A DNA stretch of 64,000 nucleotides from UBA12077 sp963665525 (GCA_963665525.1 OY762280.1:3596001-3660000); one strand, 5' to 3'. Counted from the first letter of the stretch, positions 18,947-28,957 are shown. Made by a program: numbers and translations. Notes: generated from the letters alone by a model not told the origin.

Positions 18947-19669
18947 ATGCCTGAAAAAATTATTCGCGTTGATCGTATTGGGAATATTACTTTTCGTAAA
19001 AATAAAAGATCAAAAAATGTAAGCATATCTATGCGACCTAACAAAGGAATCCTTGTCACTTTCCCTTGGTTTTTAACATACCAATTTGCCTTAAATGTTG
19101 TAGAAAAAAAGCGCTCTTGGATTCTTAATAACCTGCCAAAAATTAAACAGATAGAGAATAAAGCGACTATTTTTAATGAAAACATAAGTTTTAAGTCACG
19201 ATCTAAACATTTTCTTATTCAACAATCCGAAAGTGTAAAAAAAATTACAACAAGTGTCACCAGCAATCAGGTTGTTATAACTTATCCTCAGAATATCAAC
19301 ATTGAAACACCAGAAAATCAAATCACAATAAAAAAAGCTATTGCTGAAGCTCTCCGGATCGAAGCCAAAAATTATTTACCTGGCAGAACATTAGAATTGG
19401 CTCAAAAAAACGGATTTTCTTTTAATAAGATTTCCATTAAAAATACAAAAACTCTTTGGGGAAGTTGTTCTGTAAAAAACAATATCAATTTAAATCTACA
19501 TTTAATTCGTTTGCCTGATTATTTAATTGATTATGTGATTATTCATGAACTTTGTCATACTATAGAAAAAAATCATGGCCAGCAATTCTGGAAACTTATG
19601 GACACTATTCTTGGCGATGCCAAAAAAATATCAAAACAACTTAAAGAGTATTCAATAGAACTTTATTAA
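18947..19669 (+). CDS. YgjP-like zinc metallopeptidase (DUF45 family)
   Basis: 240 residues. The gluzincin-like core is at the C-terminus: LWGSCSVKNNINLNLHLIRL (170-189), then VIIHELCHTIEKNHGQQFW with His200, Glu201, His204 and the third ligand His210. This is the YgjP/WLM-SprT type arrangement. No signal peptide or membrane helix is seen, so the protein should be cytoplasmic. YgjP-like proteins are proposed metallopeptidases but a physiological substrate is not established. The gene lies 24 bases after the hybrid kinase and 90 bases before the first receptor of the array, within one transcription direction, so it may share their operon by location only. Confidence 0.87.
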   Translation: MPEKIIRVDRIGNITFRKNKRSKNVSISMRPNKGILVTFPWFLTYQFALNVVEKKRSWILNNLPKIKQIENKATIFNENISFKSRSKHFLIQQSESVKKITTSVTSNQVVITYPQNINIETPENQITIKKAIAEALRIEAKNYLPGRTLELAQKNGFSFNKISIKNTKTLWGSCSVKNNINLNLHLIRLPDYLIDYVIIHELCHTIEKNHGQQFWKLMDTILGDAKKISKQLKEYSIELY

Positions 19670-19759
19670 AATCTGAAGCCCTAATATTTACTCATCTTTA
19701 ATTTGATTTTTTCTCAAATTAATGTAAGTTTAGAGGTTATTTTCAAGCAAAACAAGAGT

Positions 19760-22060
19760 ATGAAGATTAATGCAAAAATGTTGGTATATATCTTGTCGAC
19801 ATCAACACTCATTTTTATTGTTTCGATAGGATATATAACCACCAAGTCCAGACACATGGCTTTAGAAGAATCGCGTGAGGTTGCAAATCAAAATGCACAT
19901 CAGTATGCTAACCTTATTAAATCAGAGTTAGCTTCGGATTTAAGCATTACCCAGACTTTAGCACAAGCCGGACAGGCATATCAAAAACTACCATGGAATG
20001 ACTGGAATAAAATTTTCCTTGAACAACAATTGCATATTATAAACGAAAACCCTCATTATTTAGCCGTTGCAACAAGTTGGGAACTAGATCAAATTGATCC
20101 AACATGGGATAAACCGTTTGGAAGATACTTAAATGGTTGGGTAAGAGATCATGATGGTCATATCAATCAGATTGAAACACAATTAAATACCGATGGTGAT
20201 GATTTAACAGGAAATTATTATGCCATGAAATCTACCGGAATTTCTATGATTGTTGACCCCAAATTATGGTCGCCCACAGGAAAAGAAGAAGATTCGTACA
20301 TCAATACAAATATCTCAGTACCTATTAAGATTGGAAATACCTTTATTGGGTTAGCAGGAGTCGATGTTGATCTGCAAAGATTTCAGGATATTATTGTTAA
20401 GATACAACCATTTAAAGATAGCTATGCTTTCTTAGTTTCAAACGACGGTACTTTCGTAGCCCACCCCGATAGAAAACTCATGGGTAAACTCATTCGTGAA
20501 GAAATGCCCGAATTAAATAATAAGTACGATATAGTAAATCAAATTCAGGCTGGCGCCAATTTTTCTTTCACACATACTAATACCAGTAAGCAAGATAATT
20601 TTTATGTTTTTGCTCCTTTAAAAATCGAAAACATTGAAACTCCTTGGTCACTAGCTATTGTTGTACCAAATAAAGTGATTACATCGAAAGCTTCAAATAT
20701 TCTATACAAAGCATTATTAGTTAGTTTTATTGGTCTGTTGTTGTTAACAATCGTTATCTGGTATATTGCAAGAAACATAACAAGTCCGATTATTCGAGTA
20801 ACCGAAATACTTAAAAGTCTGGCAAAAGGTCAAATTAACAAATCTTTAATGATGAAGGTAGACTCCAAAGATGAAGTTGGAGAAATGACCGCAGCTTTAA
20901 ATACTTCAATCGAAGGATTAAATGAAAAAGCTGAGTTTGCAAATCAAATCGGGACAGGTAAAGTTGATTGTGAATTAAACTTATTAAGTAATGAAGATCA
21001 TTTGGGGCAATCATTAATTAATATGCGTAATAGTTTGTTAAAAGCAAGATCAGAAGAAGAAAAACGCAAAGAAGAAGATGGTAAACGTAGATGGATTAAT
21101 GAAGGTCTAGCAAAATTTGCTGAGATTCTAAGAAAAAATAATGATGAGATTAAAATCCTGGCAAATGATGTTATCAAAAACCTGGTGAACTATCTTAATG
21201 CAAATCAAGGAGGATTATTTATCTTAAACGAAGAAGAAAAATCGATTGTTATGTATGATCTTTTAGCTGCTTTTGCATACGATCGGGAAAAACATCTTAA
21301 GAAACAAATTGAGTTGGGAGAAGGTCTGGTAGGAACATGTGCTGCAGAAAAAAACACCATTTATCTCACTGAAATTCCTGAAGATTATATGCAAATTACT
21401 TCCGGTTTAGGAGATGCTAATCCTAAAAGCTTATTGCTGGTGCCATTAAAAACAGAAAATGATATTTTAGGTATTATCGAAATTGCATCATTTCATAAAA
21501 TCAAAAAACATGAAATTGAATTTACAGAAATGGTTGCTCAAAGTATTGCCTCAACACTTAAAGCTGTGAGAATAAATACAACTACCTCGCAACTCTTAGA
21601 ACAATCTCAGCAACAAGCCGAAGAAATGGCAGCACAAGAAGAAGAAATGCGTCAAAACATGGAAGAACTCCAAGCAACTCAAGAAGAATCAACAAGAAAA
21701 GGTGAAGAGTTTAGTGGCATTCTGAATAGTATTGACCAATTTCTTATCAAAGCTGAATTCAATTTAAATTTTGAACTTATAAATGCCAATGGATTGTTCT
21801 TAAGTAAGTTTAAATATAAAATGAATGAAATTGTTGGTAAAGAAGCCGAAGAGTTTGTAGTTGAAAAAGATTTAACAAAATTCCAAAAAATGATCAATAC
21901 AGTTTTATCGGGAAATGCACAAAATGAGATAACAAATCTAAAAAATAAAGATGGTGATGAGTTAAAACTAATTACATCATTTACACCTGTATATATTGAT
22001 GAAACTTTTGAAAAAATCTTATTCTTGGCAGTAGATATTAGTCAATATAAAAACTCTTAA
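19760..22060 (+). CDS. Cache-HAMP-GAF-coiled-coil-PAS receptor, copy 1 of 4
   Basis: I choose the ATG at 19760 (766 residues, MKINAKMLVYILSTST) because the three paralogues begin with the same MK-basic-helix pattern; a 57-base longer frame begins at 19703. Order: transmembrane helix (about 8-26), periplasmic double Cache domain (about 33-305) with GLAGVDVDLQRFQDI and APLKIENIETPWSLAI, transmembrane helix (about 312-335), HAMP (about 336-390), a linker with RRWINEGLAKFAEILRKNND, GAF (about 455-600), a coiled coil with EEMAAQEEEMRQNMEELQ, and a C-terminal PAS-like domain (about 645-765). There is no kinase, cyclase, GGDEF, EAL or MCP signalling domain, so it must act on a partner. It is the most divergent of the four copies. 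Confidence 0.88.
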   Translation: MKINAKMLVYILSTSTLIFIVSIGYITTKSRHMALEESREVANQNAHQYANLIKSELASDLSITQTLAQAGQAYQKLPWNDWNKIFLEQQLHIINENPHYLAVATSWELDQIDPTWDKPFGRYLNGWVRDHDGHINQIETQLNTDGDDLTGNYYAMKSTGISMIVDPKLWSPTGKEEDSYINTNISVPIKIGNTFIGLAGVDVDLQRFQDIIVKIQPFKDSYAFLVSNDGTFVAHPDRKLMGKLIREEMPELNNKYDIVNQIQAGANFSFTHTNTSKQDNFYVFAPLKIENIETPWSLAIVVPNKVITSKASNILYKALLVSFIGLLLLTIVIWYIARNITSPIIRVTEILKSLAKGQINKSLMMKVDSKDEVGEMTAALNTSIEGLNEKAEFANQIGTGKVDCELNLLSNEDHLGQSLINMRNSLLKARSEEEKRKEEDGKRRWINEGLAKFAEILRKNNDEIKILANDVIKNLVNYLNANQGGLFILNEEEKSIVMYDLLAAFAYDREKHLKKQIELGEGLVGTCAAEKNTIYLTEIPEDYMQITSGLGDANPKSLLLVPLKTENDILGIIEIASFHKIKKHEIEFTEMVAQSIASTLKAVRINTTTSQLLEQSQQQAEEMAAQEEEMRQNMEELQATQEESTRKGEEFSGILNSIDQFLIKAEFNLNFELINANGLFLSKFKYKMNEIVGKEAEEFVVEKDLTKFQKMINTVLSGNAQNEITNLKNKDGDELKLITSFTPVYIDETFEKILFLAVDISQYKNS

Positions 22061-22113
22061 TCATTGTTTGCGTAAAATAATTCGATATTTTAAAAAATAA
22101 AATTATACCTCTT

Positions 22114-24426
22114 ATGAAACTTAGGCTCGGTTTAAAAAATAAAATGCAACTGTACTTAATATCCTTGTCAGTTGCCATTTATGTTATTGCAATTGGCTAT
22201 ATCAGTATTAGTGCAAAAAAGACCACTTATCAGGATTCTGTTGAACTCGTAAATGCAAATGCCGAAAAATATGCGTATAAAATGCAATCAGATCTTAATG
22301 AATATATGGCCGTTGTAAGAACGTTGTCATCTGCATTTACCATATATCCTGAAATGTCGAGAGATGAATGGGAGCCTTTGTTTATTAAAATGTATGACAA
22401 AATTTATCGAAATAATCCTGCTTTTTATAAACTTTGGGATAGCTGGGAGCTCAATAAAGTGGATGAGAACTGGTATCAAGCTACTGGAAGAATTGCAAAT
22501 GTTTTTTCCCGGGTCAACGGAACGGTTTTACAAAAACAGGATATTAGAAGCCTGGATGGTGATAACCCTACTTATGCTAATATAAAATCGAAAGCTAAGG
22601 AAATGGTTCTACCAATATATTTTGATGTGTTTACAGATGAAGGTGAAACCTCAAAATTAATGACCAGTCTTGTTACTCCCATTTTAATTGATCATGAGTA
22701 TCATGGAATGGTTGGTATAGATTTAATCCTAGAACGTTTTCAAAAAATGGTTGGGAATATAAATCTATCTCAGTTTCCTGGAAGTTATGCTGTGTTAATC
22801 ACTGAGGAAGGAAAATATGCAAGTCATCCTCAATCAGAATTATTAAATCAAATGGCAGACTTTTCTTTAAAATCTCAGGAAGATTTTAATATACTTGAAG
22901 AAATTGAGCCCGGAGAAAGTTTCAACATTCTTTCTGTTGACAGTATAGGAAAAACACATTATGTTTCTTTTGCCCCAATCAATATAGGAAAAACAAATAC
23001 TCCCTGGTTTTTAGCAGTTTCTGTACCTCTAAACTCCATCATGGCTCAAGCCGACAGAAACTTTATGATCTCCTTGATTGTAGGTATTATTGGCATCATG
23101 TTACTTAGCTTTGCCATATATATCATTACAAAAAATATCTCAAACCCTATACAAAGAATAACCGAGTTTTTAAAAGAGTTAGCTAAAGGAAAAACAGATA
23201 GTAAACTGAATATTGATGTTACATCGGGTGATGAAATTGAAGAGATGACATTAGCACTAAAAACTTCAATTAATGGATTAAATTTAAAAACAGAATTTGC
23301 AAATAATATTGGTAAAGGAAACTTAGAATATGAATTTAATTTACTTAGCGATGAAGACAAACTGGGACAGGCCCTAGTTAACATGCGCAATAGCCTTAGG
23401 CAGGCTCAGGATGATGAAAGTGAACGTAAGATCCAAGACGAAAAACGAAGATGGACCAATGAAGGACTTGCAAAGTTTGCTGACATCTTGCGCCAAAATA
23501 ATGATAATCTGGATACGCTTTCCAATGAGATTATAAAGAACCTGGTCTATTATCTAGAAGCTAACCAGGGTGGGTTATTCATTCTCGATGATGAAGATAA
23601 AAATAATATATTTCTTGATTTAGTTTCTGCATTTGCCTTTGATAGAAAAAAATATCTCGAAAAAAGAATCGCATATGGAGATGGAATTGTAGGTTCCGTT
23701 GCTATAGAAAAACTAACCACTTATATTGAAGATCTACCTAACGAATATATCAAGATTATATCTGGTTTAGGAGGCTCTAACCCTAACGCACTGTTAGTAG
23801 TTCCTCTTACATTGGAAGAAAAAGTTTATGGTGTTTTAGAAATTGCATCATTCAATAAATTTGAAAAATATCAAATTGAATTTGTTGAAAAAGTGGCTCG
23901 TGATATTGCAGCGACCTTATCATCTGTAAAAATTAGTATTCAAACCAATGAGCTACTGGAAAAATTCCAACAACAATCAGAAGAAATGGCAGCTCAGGAA
24001 GAAGAAATGCGCCAAAACATGGAAGAACTGCAAGCAACCCAAGAAGAAGCTGGGCGCAAAAATGCTGAAATGGAAAGTTTCCTTAGTGCCTTAGATAAGT
24101 CCAGTTGTACTGTTGAGTACAACCCTGAAGGGTTTATAACTAAAGTTAACGACAACTATTTAAACCTTCTAAACCTAAACCTCTCTGAAGTTCTGGGAGT
24201 ACATCATTCTGATAAGATGAAATTTACAACAAAGCAAAAAGAAGAATACGATAAATTTTGGGATGATTTAAGAAACGGAATCACAAAGAAAGAAAAAACA
24301 AGTTTTGTGGTTAGAGGCAAAGAAATAATTCTTTATGAGGTTTATACTCCTATTAAAGACGAAAATGACATCGTTAAAAGAATCCTTAAAATATCAAATA
24401 ATATTAGTGATTTTGAAGAATTATAA
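22114..24426 (+). CDS. Cache-HAMP-GAF-coiled-coil-PAS receptor, copy 2 of 4
   Basis: 770 residues, start supported by the MK-rich pattern shared with copies 3 and 4. Same architecture as copy 1. The Cache domain carries KLWDSWELNKVDENW (residues about 108-122), a motif nearly identical in copies 3 and 4 (LWDSWEL), and the strand GMVGIDLILERFQKM. The GAF domain has GLGGSNPNALLVVPL. The coiled coil (codons around 23968-24047) encodes exactly the same EEMAAQEEEMRQNMEELQ core as the other copies, with different synonymous codons. The PAS (about 655-770) has VNDNYLNLLNLNLSEVLGVH. It follows copy 1 by 53 bases and precedes copy 3 by 12 bases. No output domain is present. Confidence 0.88.
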   Translation: MKLRLGLKNKMQLYLISLSVAIYVIAIGYISISAKKTTYQDSVELVNANAEKYAYKMQSDLNEYMAVVRTLSSAFTIYPEMSRDEWEPLFIKMYDKIYRNNPAFYKLWDSWELNKVDENWYQATGRIANVFSRVNGTVLQKQDIRSLDGDNPTYANIKSKAKEMVLPIYFDVFTDEGETSKLMTSLVTPILIDHEYHGMVGIDLILERFQKMVGNINLSQFPGSYAVLITEEGKYASHPQSELLNQMADFSLKSQEDFNILEEIEPGESFNILSVDSIGKTHYVSFAPINIGKTNTPWFLAVSVPLNSIMAQADRNFMISLIVGIIGIMLLSFAIYIITKNISNPIQRITEFLKELAKGKTDSKLNIDVTSGDEIEEMTLALKTSINGLNLKTEFANNIGKGNLEYEFNLLSDEDKLGQALVNMRNSLRQAQDDESERKIQDEKRRWTNEGLAKFADILRQNNDNLDTLSNEIIKNLVYYLEANQGGLFILDDEDKNNIFLDLVSAFAFDRKKYLEKRIAYGDGIVGSVAIEKLTTYIEDLPNEYIKIISGLGGSNPNALLVVPLTLEEKVYGVLEIASFNKFEKYQIEFVEKVARDIAATLSSVKISIQTNELLEKFQQQSEEMAAQEEEMRQNMEELQATQEEAGRKNAEMESFLSALDKSSCTVEYNPEGFITKVNDNYLNLLNLNLSEVLGVHHSDKMKFTTKQKEEYDKFWDDLRNGITKKEKTSFVVRGKEIILYEVYTPIKDENDIVKRILKISNNISDFEEL

Positions 24427-24438
24427 AAACCATCTTGA

Positions 24439-26745
24439 ATGAAAATAAAACTTAAAATCCAGCAAAAAATACAGTTATTTATTATCTCAACCTCGATTAT
24501 TATTTATGTAATAGCTGTAGGTTATATTAGTCTAAATGCAAAAAAAATTGCATACACTGATGCCACAAACATTACGGATCGTTACGTACATGAAGCTGCC
24601 AATAAGGTAAAAGCCAATCTTGATGCAGATCTTACACTTGTAAAAACCTTGGCTGAAGCATTTCATACCTACAAATATCTTCCGAACGAAGAATGGCAAG
24701 ATCTTTATTCAAAAATGTATCATGAAGTGTTCAAGAAAAACCCACATATTTATAGTCTCTGGGATAGCTGGGAACTCAATGCAATTGATCCTGAATGGGA
24801 TCGACCAACCGGACGATTTGTAATTATTTACTGGAGAGAAAATGGAGAAATAAAATTTAACTTCGAACAACGAAGCTTAGATGGAGATCCCGAATTGTAT
24901 GCTGCTATTAAGACAAAGAAAATACCTTCCATTTGGGAACCATATGAAGATGTTTTTACTGAAAACAAAGCCGATAAGTTTTTAATGACCAGCCTCAATG
25001 CTCCAATCCTTGAAAACGGAAATTATGTTGGAATAGTAGCTATAGATATTACATTAGATCGATTTCAGGAACTTGTTGAAGAGATCAAGCCTTTTAAAGG
25101 AAGCTATGCATATTTAGTATCAAACAAAGGGGCCATTGCAGGTCATCCTGATAAAGAACTTCTTAATGTAAACATTCAGGATCTTATTCCAGAGGATAAT
25201 AAAAAGTATGATATTATTAAAACTATTAGCCAGGGAAAAAGCTTAAGCTACACTAGTATTGATGAGAATGGAGTGGAAAATTATGTTTCTTATGCTCCAA
25301 TATTTGTAGGTAAAACAGGAACCCCATGGTCTATTGCCATATCAGTTCCTGTGAAAACAATCATGGCTAAAGCAAATAGAAACTTTACAATATCTATGAT
25401 TGTTGGCATTATTGGCATTTTATTAATTGTTCTGGTAATAGCTTTTATAAGCAAAAATATCACGAATCCTCTTTCTAAAATAACAAGCTTGCTCAATAAG
25501 CTCTCAAAAGGACACATTGATGAGCAAATGAGGATCAAAATTGAAACAGGAGATGAAATTGAAGAAATGACAGATGCTCTGAATAATTCAATTGATGGTT
25601 TAAATAAAAAAGTAGATTTTGCTAATCATATTGGAAAAGGAGCATTAAATCATGATTTTGAATTATTAAGTGATGAAGATGTTTTAGGTAAATCCCTACT
25701 TAACATGCGCAATAGTTTGATGGAAGCCGAAGAAGAGGATAAGAAACGAAAAATTGAAGACGAAAAACGACGTTGGACTAATGAAGGATTAGCAAAATTT
25801 GGAGATATTTTGCGTCAAAACAATGACAACCTGGAAGAACTAGCAACTGAAATAATCATGAATTTAGTTGCTTATTTAGAAGCCAATCAGGGTGGTATAT
25901 TTATTTTAAATGATGATGATAAACAAAACATCCATTTTAATCTTTTGTCGGCTTACGCTTACGATAGAAGAAAATACATGAATAAGCAAATTCAGTTAGG
26001 TGAAGGATTGGTTGGGAATTGTGCCATTGAGAAAAAAACTGTATTTATGACGGATATTCCACAAGACTATATGGAGATTACTTCCGGTCTTGGAGGATCG
26101 AACCCGAATAGCTTACTTATAGTGCCACTTAAACTCGAAGATGATGTTCTTGGAATTCTCGAAATTGCATCTTTTAATATATTTGAGAAACATGAAATAG
26201 AATTTGTTGAAAAACTTGCAGAAAGTATCGCATCAACATTATCTTCTGTACGAATTAACATTAGAACATCTGAACTACTAGAACGCTCACAGCAACAAGC
26301 TGAAGAAATGGCTGCACAAGAAGAAGAGATGCGTCAAAATATGGAGGAGTTGCAAGCAACGCAAGAAGAGTCTACACGTAAAAGTGCCGAAATGGAAGGA
26401 CTCGTTCAAGCTCTTAATATTTCAAGTTATGTAATTGAATACGATCTGGACGGAAATATTCAAAATGTAAATGATAATTATCTTTCATTATTAGGATTAT
26501 CTAAAGAACAGGTAATCGGCACTCATCATTCCGGTAATATGGATTTTACGGATCAACAAAAAGGTGAGTATGAAAAGTTCTGGAGAGAATTAAGAGCTGG
26601 AAATGTGAAAAAAGAAACCACAAAAGTGAAAATAAATGATAAGGAACTTATTTTTGCCGAAACATATACACCAATCAGAAATGCCGACGGAGATGTTTAT
26701 AAAATCCTGAAGATTTCAAATAACATCACCGACTTTCATGATTAA
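24439..26745 (+). CDS. Cache-HAMP-GAF-coiled-coil-PAS receptor, copy 3 of 4
   Basis: 768 residues, 12 bases after copy 2, so translational coupling is likely. Domain order as in copy 2: transmembrane helix (about 10-28), double Cache (about 35-310, LWDSWELNAIDPEWDRPTGR, GIVAIDITLDRFQEL), transmembrane helix (about 316-338), HAMP, RRWTNEGLAKFGDILRQNND linker, GAF (YDRRKYMNKQIQLGEGLVGN), coiled coil and PAS (VNDNYLSLLGLSKEQVIGTH). It is closest to copy 4 by eye (DDDKQNIHFNLLSA, KIETGDEIEEM/KIHTGDEIEEM). The periplasmic domain has diverged more than the cytoplasmic part, consistent with different ligands feeding the same signalling machinery; that reading is inference. Confidence 0.88.
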   Translation: MKIKLKIQQKIQLFIISTSIIIYVIAVGYISLNAKKIAYTDATNITDRYVHEAANKVKANLDADLTLVKTLAEAFHTYKYLPNEEWQDLYSKMYHEVFKKNPHIYSLWDSWELNAIDPEWDRPTGRFVIIYWRENGEIKFNFEQRSLDGDPELYAAIKTKKIPSIWEPYEDVFTENKADKFLMTSLNAPILENGNYVGIVAIDITLDRFQELVEEIKPFKGSYAYLVSNKGAIAGHPDKELLNVNIQDLIPEDNKKYDIIKTISQGKSLSYTSIDENGVENYVSYAPIFVGKTGTPWSIAISVPVKTIMAKANRNFTISMIVGIIGILLIVLVIAFISKNITNPLSKITSLLNKLSKGHIDEQMRIKIETGDEIEEMTDALNNSIDGLNKKVDFANHIGKGALNHDFELLSDEDVLGKSLLNMRNSLMEAEEEDKKRKIEDEKRRWTNEGLAKFGDILRQNNDNLEELATEIIMNLVAYLEANQGGIFILNDDDKQNIHFNLLSAYAYDRRKYMNKQIQLGEGLVGNCAIEKKTVFMTDIPQDYMEITSGLGGSNPNSLLIVPLKLEDDVLGILEIASFNIFEKHEIEFVEKLAESIASTLSSVRINIRTSELLERSQQQAEEMAAQEEEMRQNMEELQATQEESTRKSAEMEGLVQALNISSYVIEYDLDGNIQNVNDNYLSLLGLSKEQVIGTHHSGNMDFTDQQKGEYEKFWRELRAGNVKKETTKVKINDKELIFAETYTPIRNADGDVYKILKISNNITDFHD

Positions 26746-26776
26746 GAATACCTAACCCTAACCCTTACATAATACC

Positions 26777-28807
26777 ATGAAATTTAAACTTAAAATTCAA
26801 CAAAAGATACAGATGTTTATTATCTCGGCTTCCATTATAATATATATTGTAGCCCTTGGATACATAAGCTTACAGGCACGTAAAATGGCTTATAATGATG
26901 CCATAAATATAACGGATCAATATGTTCAGAACTACGCAAAAGATATTGCAGATCAACTGAATTCTGATATGACTGTAGTGAAGACTTTATCCAATGCCTT
27001 TCTTATTTATGAAACATTGCCAAAATCAGAATGGAAAAACCTTTTTAAAGAAATGTACTTAAAGGTTTATAGCCAATATCCGCATTTTAATTCTCTGTGG
27101 GATAGCTGGGAATTAAGTGCCATCGATTCAACATGGACAAAATCTCATGGTCGTTATGTAATGATGGTTGCCAGAGATATCTCCGGAAAGATAATTACTG
27201 ATTCTAGCTATAGAAGTATTGAAAAAGAATCTCAGATTTATGACAAGATTATTAAGAAAAGAAGAGTTCCTTCTATCTGGGAACCATATCTTGATAACTA
27301 CGCTGTTGGAGAAAATGAAAGAAGTCTAATGACTACCTTAAACTCCCCGATAATGAATGATAATAAATATATTGGAATTGTTGGGATTGATATTAGATTA
27401 GACAATTTCCAACAAATTGTTTCAGAAATTAACCCTTTTGAAGGTAGTTATGCATACATGATTTCATACGGAGGACTTATTGCAGGTCATCCTAACAGGG
27501 AATATCTTCAGGTGAACCTTGAAGATGTATTACCTTATGACTTTGAAACGTATAATATTCTTAGAAATATTCAGTCTGGTAAACCATTTAGTTATACCAG
27601 CATAAATGAGGAGGGTTTAGAATTATATTATTCTTATGCCCCTATCATTGTTAAAGGAACGAATACGCCTTGGTCAATTGCAATCTCTGTTCCTGTTAAA
27701 ACCATTATGGCAGCAGCAAATAAAAGCTTTCGCATTTCGCTCATTGTTGGAATACTAGGAATACTTCTTTTAGTATTTGTTATTGCTATCATTAGTAAAA
27801 ACATTACGAATCCATTAACTAAAATAACTAAACTATTAAAGTTGCTAGCCAAAGGACATATTGATGAGAAAATGCGAATTAAAATACACACCGGCGACGA
27901 AATTGAGGAAATGTCAGATGCTCTTAACATGTCAATTAATGGATTAAATAAAAAAGTTGAGTTCGCCAACCACATAGGTAAAGGAGAACTAAATCATGAA
28001 TTTAACTTACTAAGCGATGAAGATATTCTTGGAAAATCATTAATAGATATGAGGACCAGTTTAATTAAAGCTGATGAAGAAGATGAAAAACGAAAGATCG
28101 AAGATGAAAAACGCAGATGGACCAATGAAGGATTAGCACAATTTGCAGATATCTTACGCCAGAATAATGATAACCTGGAAGTTTTAGCTACTGAAATTAT
28201 TATGAACCTGGTTAATTATTTAAAAGCTAATCAAGGTGGCTTATTCATTTTAAACGATGATGACAAACAAAATATTCACTTTAATCTACTCTCTGCCTTT
28301 GCATACGATCGTAGAAAATTTATGCAAAAACATATTCAAATTGGTGAAGGATTAATAGGTACTTGTGCTATTGAAAAGAAAACCATTTTTATGACTGATG
28401 TGCCTCAAGATTATATGGAGATAACATCCGGATTAGGTGGTGCAAATCCTGGTAGTTTGCTTATTGTTCCATTAAAACTCGAAGATGAGGTTTTAGGTGT
28501 AATAGAAATTGCATCCTTCAATAAATTTGAAAAACATGAAATAGAATTTGTTGAAAAATTGGCTGAAAGCATTGGATCCACATTATCTTCTGTTCGAATA
28601 AATATAAGAACGAATGAGTTACTTGAGAAATCACAACAACAAGCTGAAGAAATGGCTGCTCAGGAAGAAGAAATGCGTCAAAACATGGAAGAATTACAAG
28701 CTACACAAGAAGAAATGAAGCGAAAAGAAGATCATTTGAAAGAAATTATTAATAAACTAAAAGAAAAAGGCAACTTTAGTGAAGAAGATTTAGATTTTAC
28801 TTATTAA
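26777..28807 (+). CDS. Cache-HAMP-GAF-coiled-coil receptor lacking PAS, copy 4 of 4
   Basis: 676 residues. It matches copy 3 through the Cache, HAMP and GAF domains and the coiled coil, but ends about 35 residues after the EEMAAQEEEMRQNMEELQ core with a charged helical tail (KRKEDHLKEIINKLKEKGNF) instead of a PAS domain. The stop is followed at once by a strong terminator, so this is a natural end and not a frameshift visible in the downstream sequence. The Cache domain has LWDSWELSAIDSTW and GIVGIDIRLDNFQQI. It is the last gene of the array, 31 bases after copy 3. Loss of PAS while keeping the coil suggests that the coil, not PAS, is the indispensable contact surface. Confidence 0.88.
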   Translation: MKFKLKIQQKIQMFIISASIIIYIVALGYISLQARKMAYNDAINITDQYVQNYAKDIADQLNSDMTVVKTLSNAFLIYETLPKSEWKNLFKEMYLKVYSQYPHFNSLWDSWELSAIDSTWTKSHGRYVMMVARDISGKIITDSSYRSIEKESQIYDKIIKKRRVPSIWEPYLDNYAVGENERSLMTTLNSPIMNDNKYIGIVGIDIRLDNFQQIVSEINPFEGSYAYMISYGGLIAGHPNREYLQVNLEDVLPYDFETYNILRNIQSGKPFSYTSINEEGLELYYSYAPIIVKGTNTPWSIAISVPVKTIMAAANKSFRISLIVGILGILLLVFVIAIISKNITNPLTKITKLLKLLAKGHIDEKMRIKIHTGDEIEEMSDALNMSINGLNKKVEFANHIGKGELNHEFNLLSDEDILGKSLIDMRTSLIKADEEDEKRKIEDEKRRWTNEGLAQFADILRQNNDNLEVLATEIIMNLVNYLKANQGGLFILNDDDKQNIHFNLLSAFAYDRRKFMQKHIQIGEGLIGTCAIEKKTIFMTDVPQDYMEITSGLGGANPGSLLIVPLKLEDEVLGVIEIASFNKFEKHEIEFVEKLAESIGSTLSSVRINIRTNELLEKSQQQAEEMAAQEEEMRQNMEELQATQEEMKRKEDHLKEIINKLKEKGNFSEEDLDFTY

Positions 28808-28831
28808 GATACAGCATTCATATTAAACGAT

Positions 28832-28865
28832 AAAGCAGTATGTTTAAACATACTGCTTTGTTTTT
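28832..28865 (+). terminator. Terminator of the kinase/receptor block
   Basis: AAAGCAGTATGTTT is followed immediately by its exact reverse complement AAACATACTGCTTT, then G and a run of T, 25 bases after the stop of copy 4. Confidence 0.9.
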
Positions 28866-28957
28866 ATGTGCTAATTCATCTCCCATTGAAACGAAATTAA
28901 AAACTAAGGATTAACATTCTCATAAAAAGAAATGAATTATAATCCTGCTAAATGCAC

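Larger units (their letters stand above)
19760..28807 (+). repeat. Tandem array of four paralogous Cache receptors
   Basis: Four head-to-tail genes share one architecture and an identical coiled-coil core. At the DNA level the coil segments (about 21608-21687, 23968-24047, 26291-26370, 28633-28713) differ by many synonymous changes, so the duplications are old and maintained by selection at protein level. Gaps between copies are 53, 12 and 31 bases. Confidence 0.85.

Noticed and set aside
26751..26766. Telomere-like CCTAACCCTAACCC in the gap between receptor copies 3 and 4.
   Set aside because: Only about two and a half units in a 31-base intergenic gap of a bacterial operon; most likely chance and not a telomere or a replication end.
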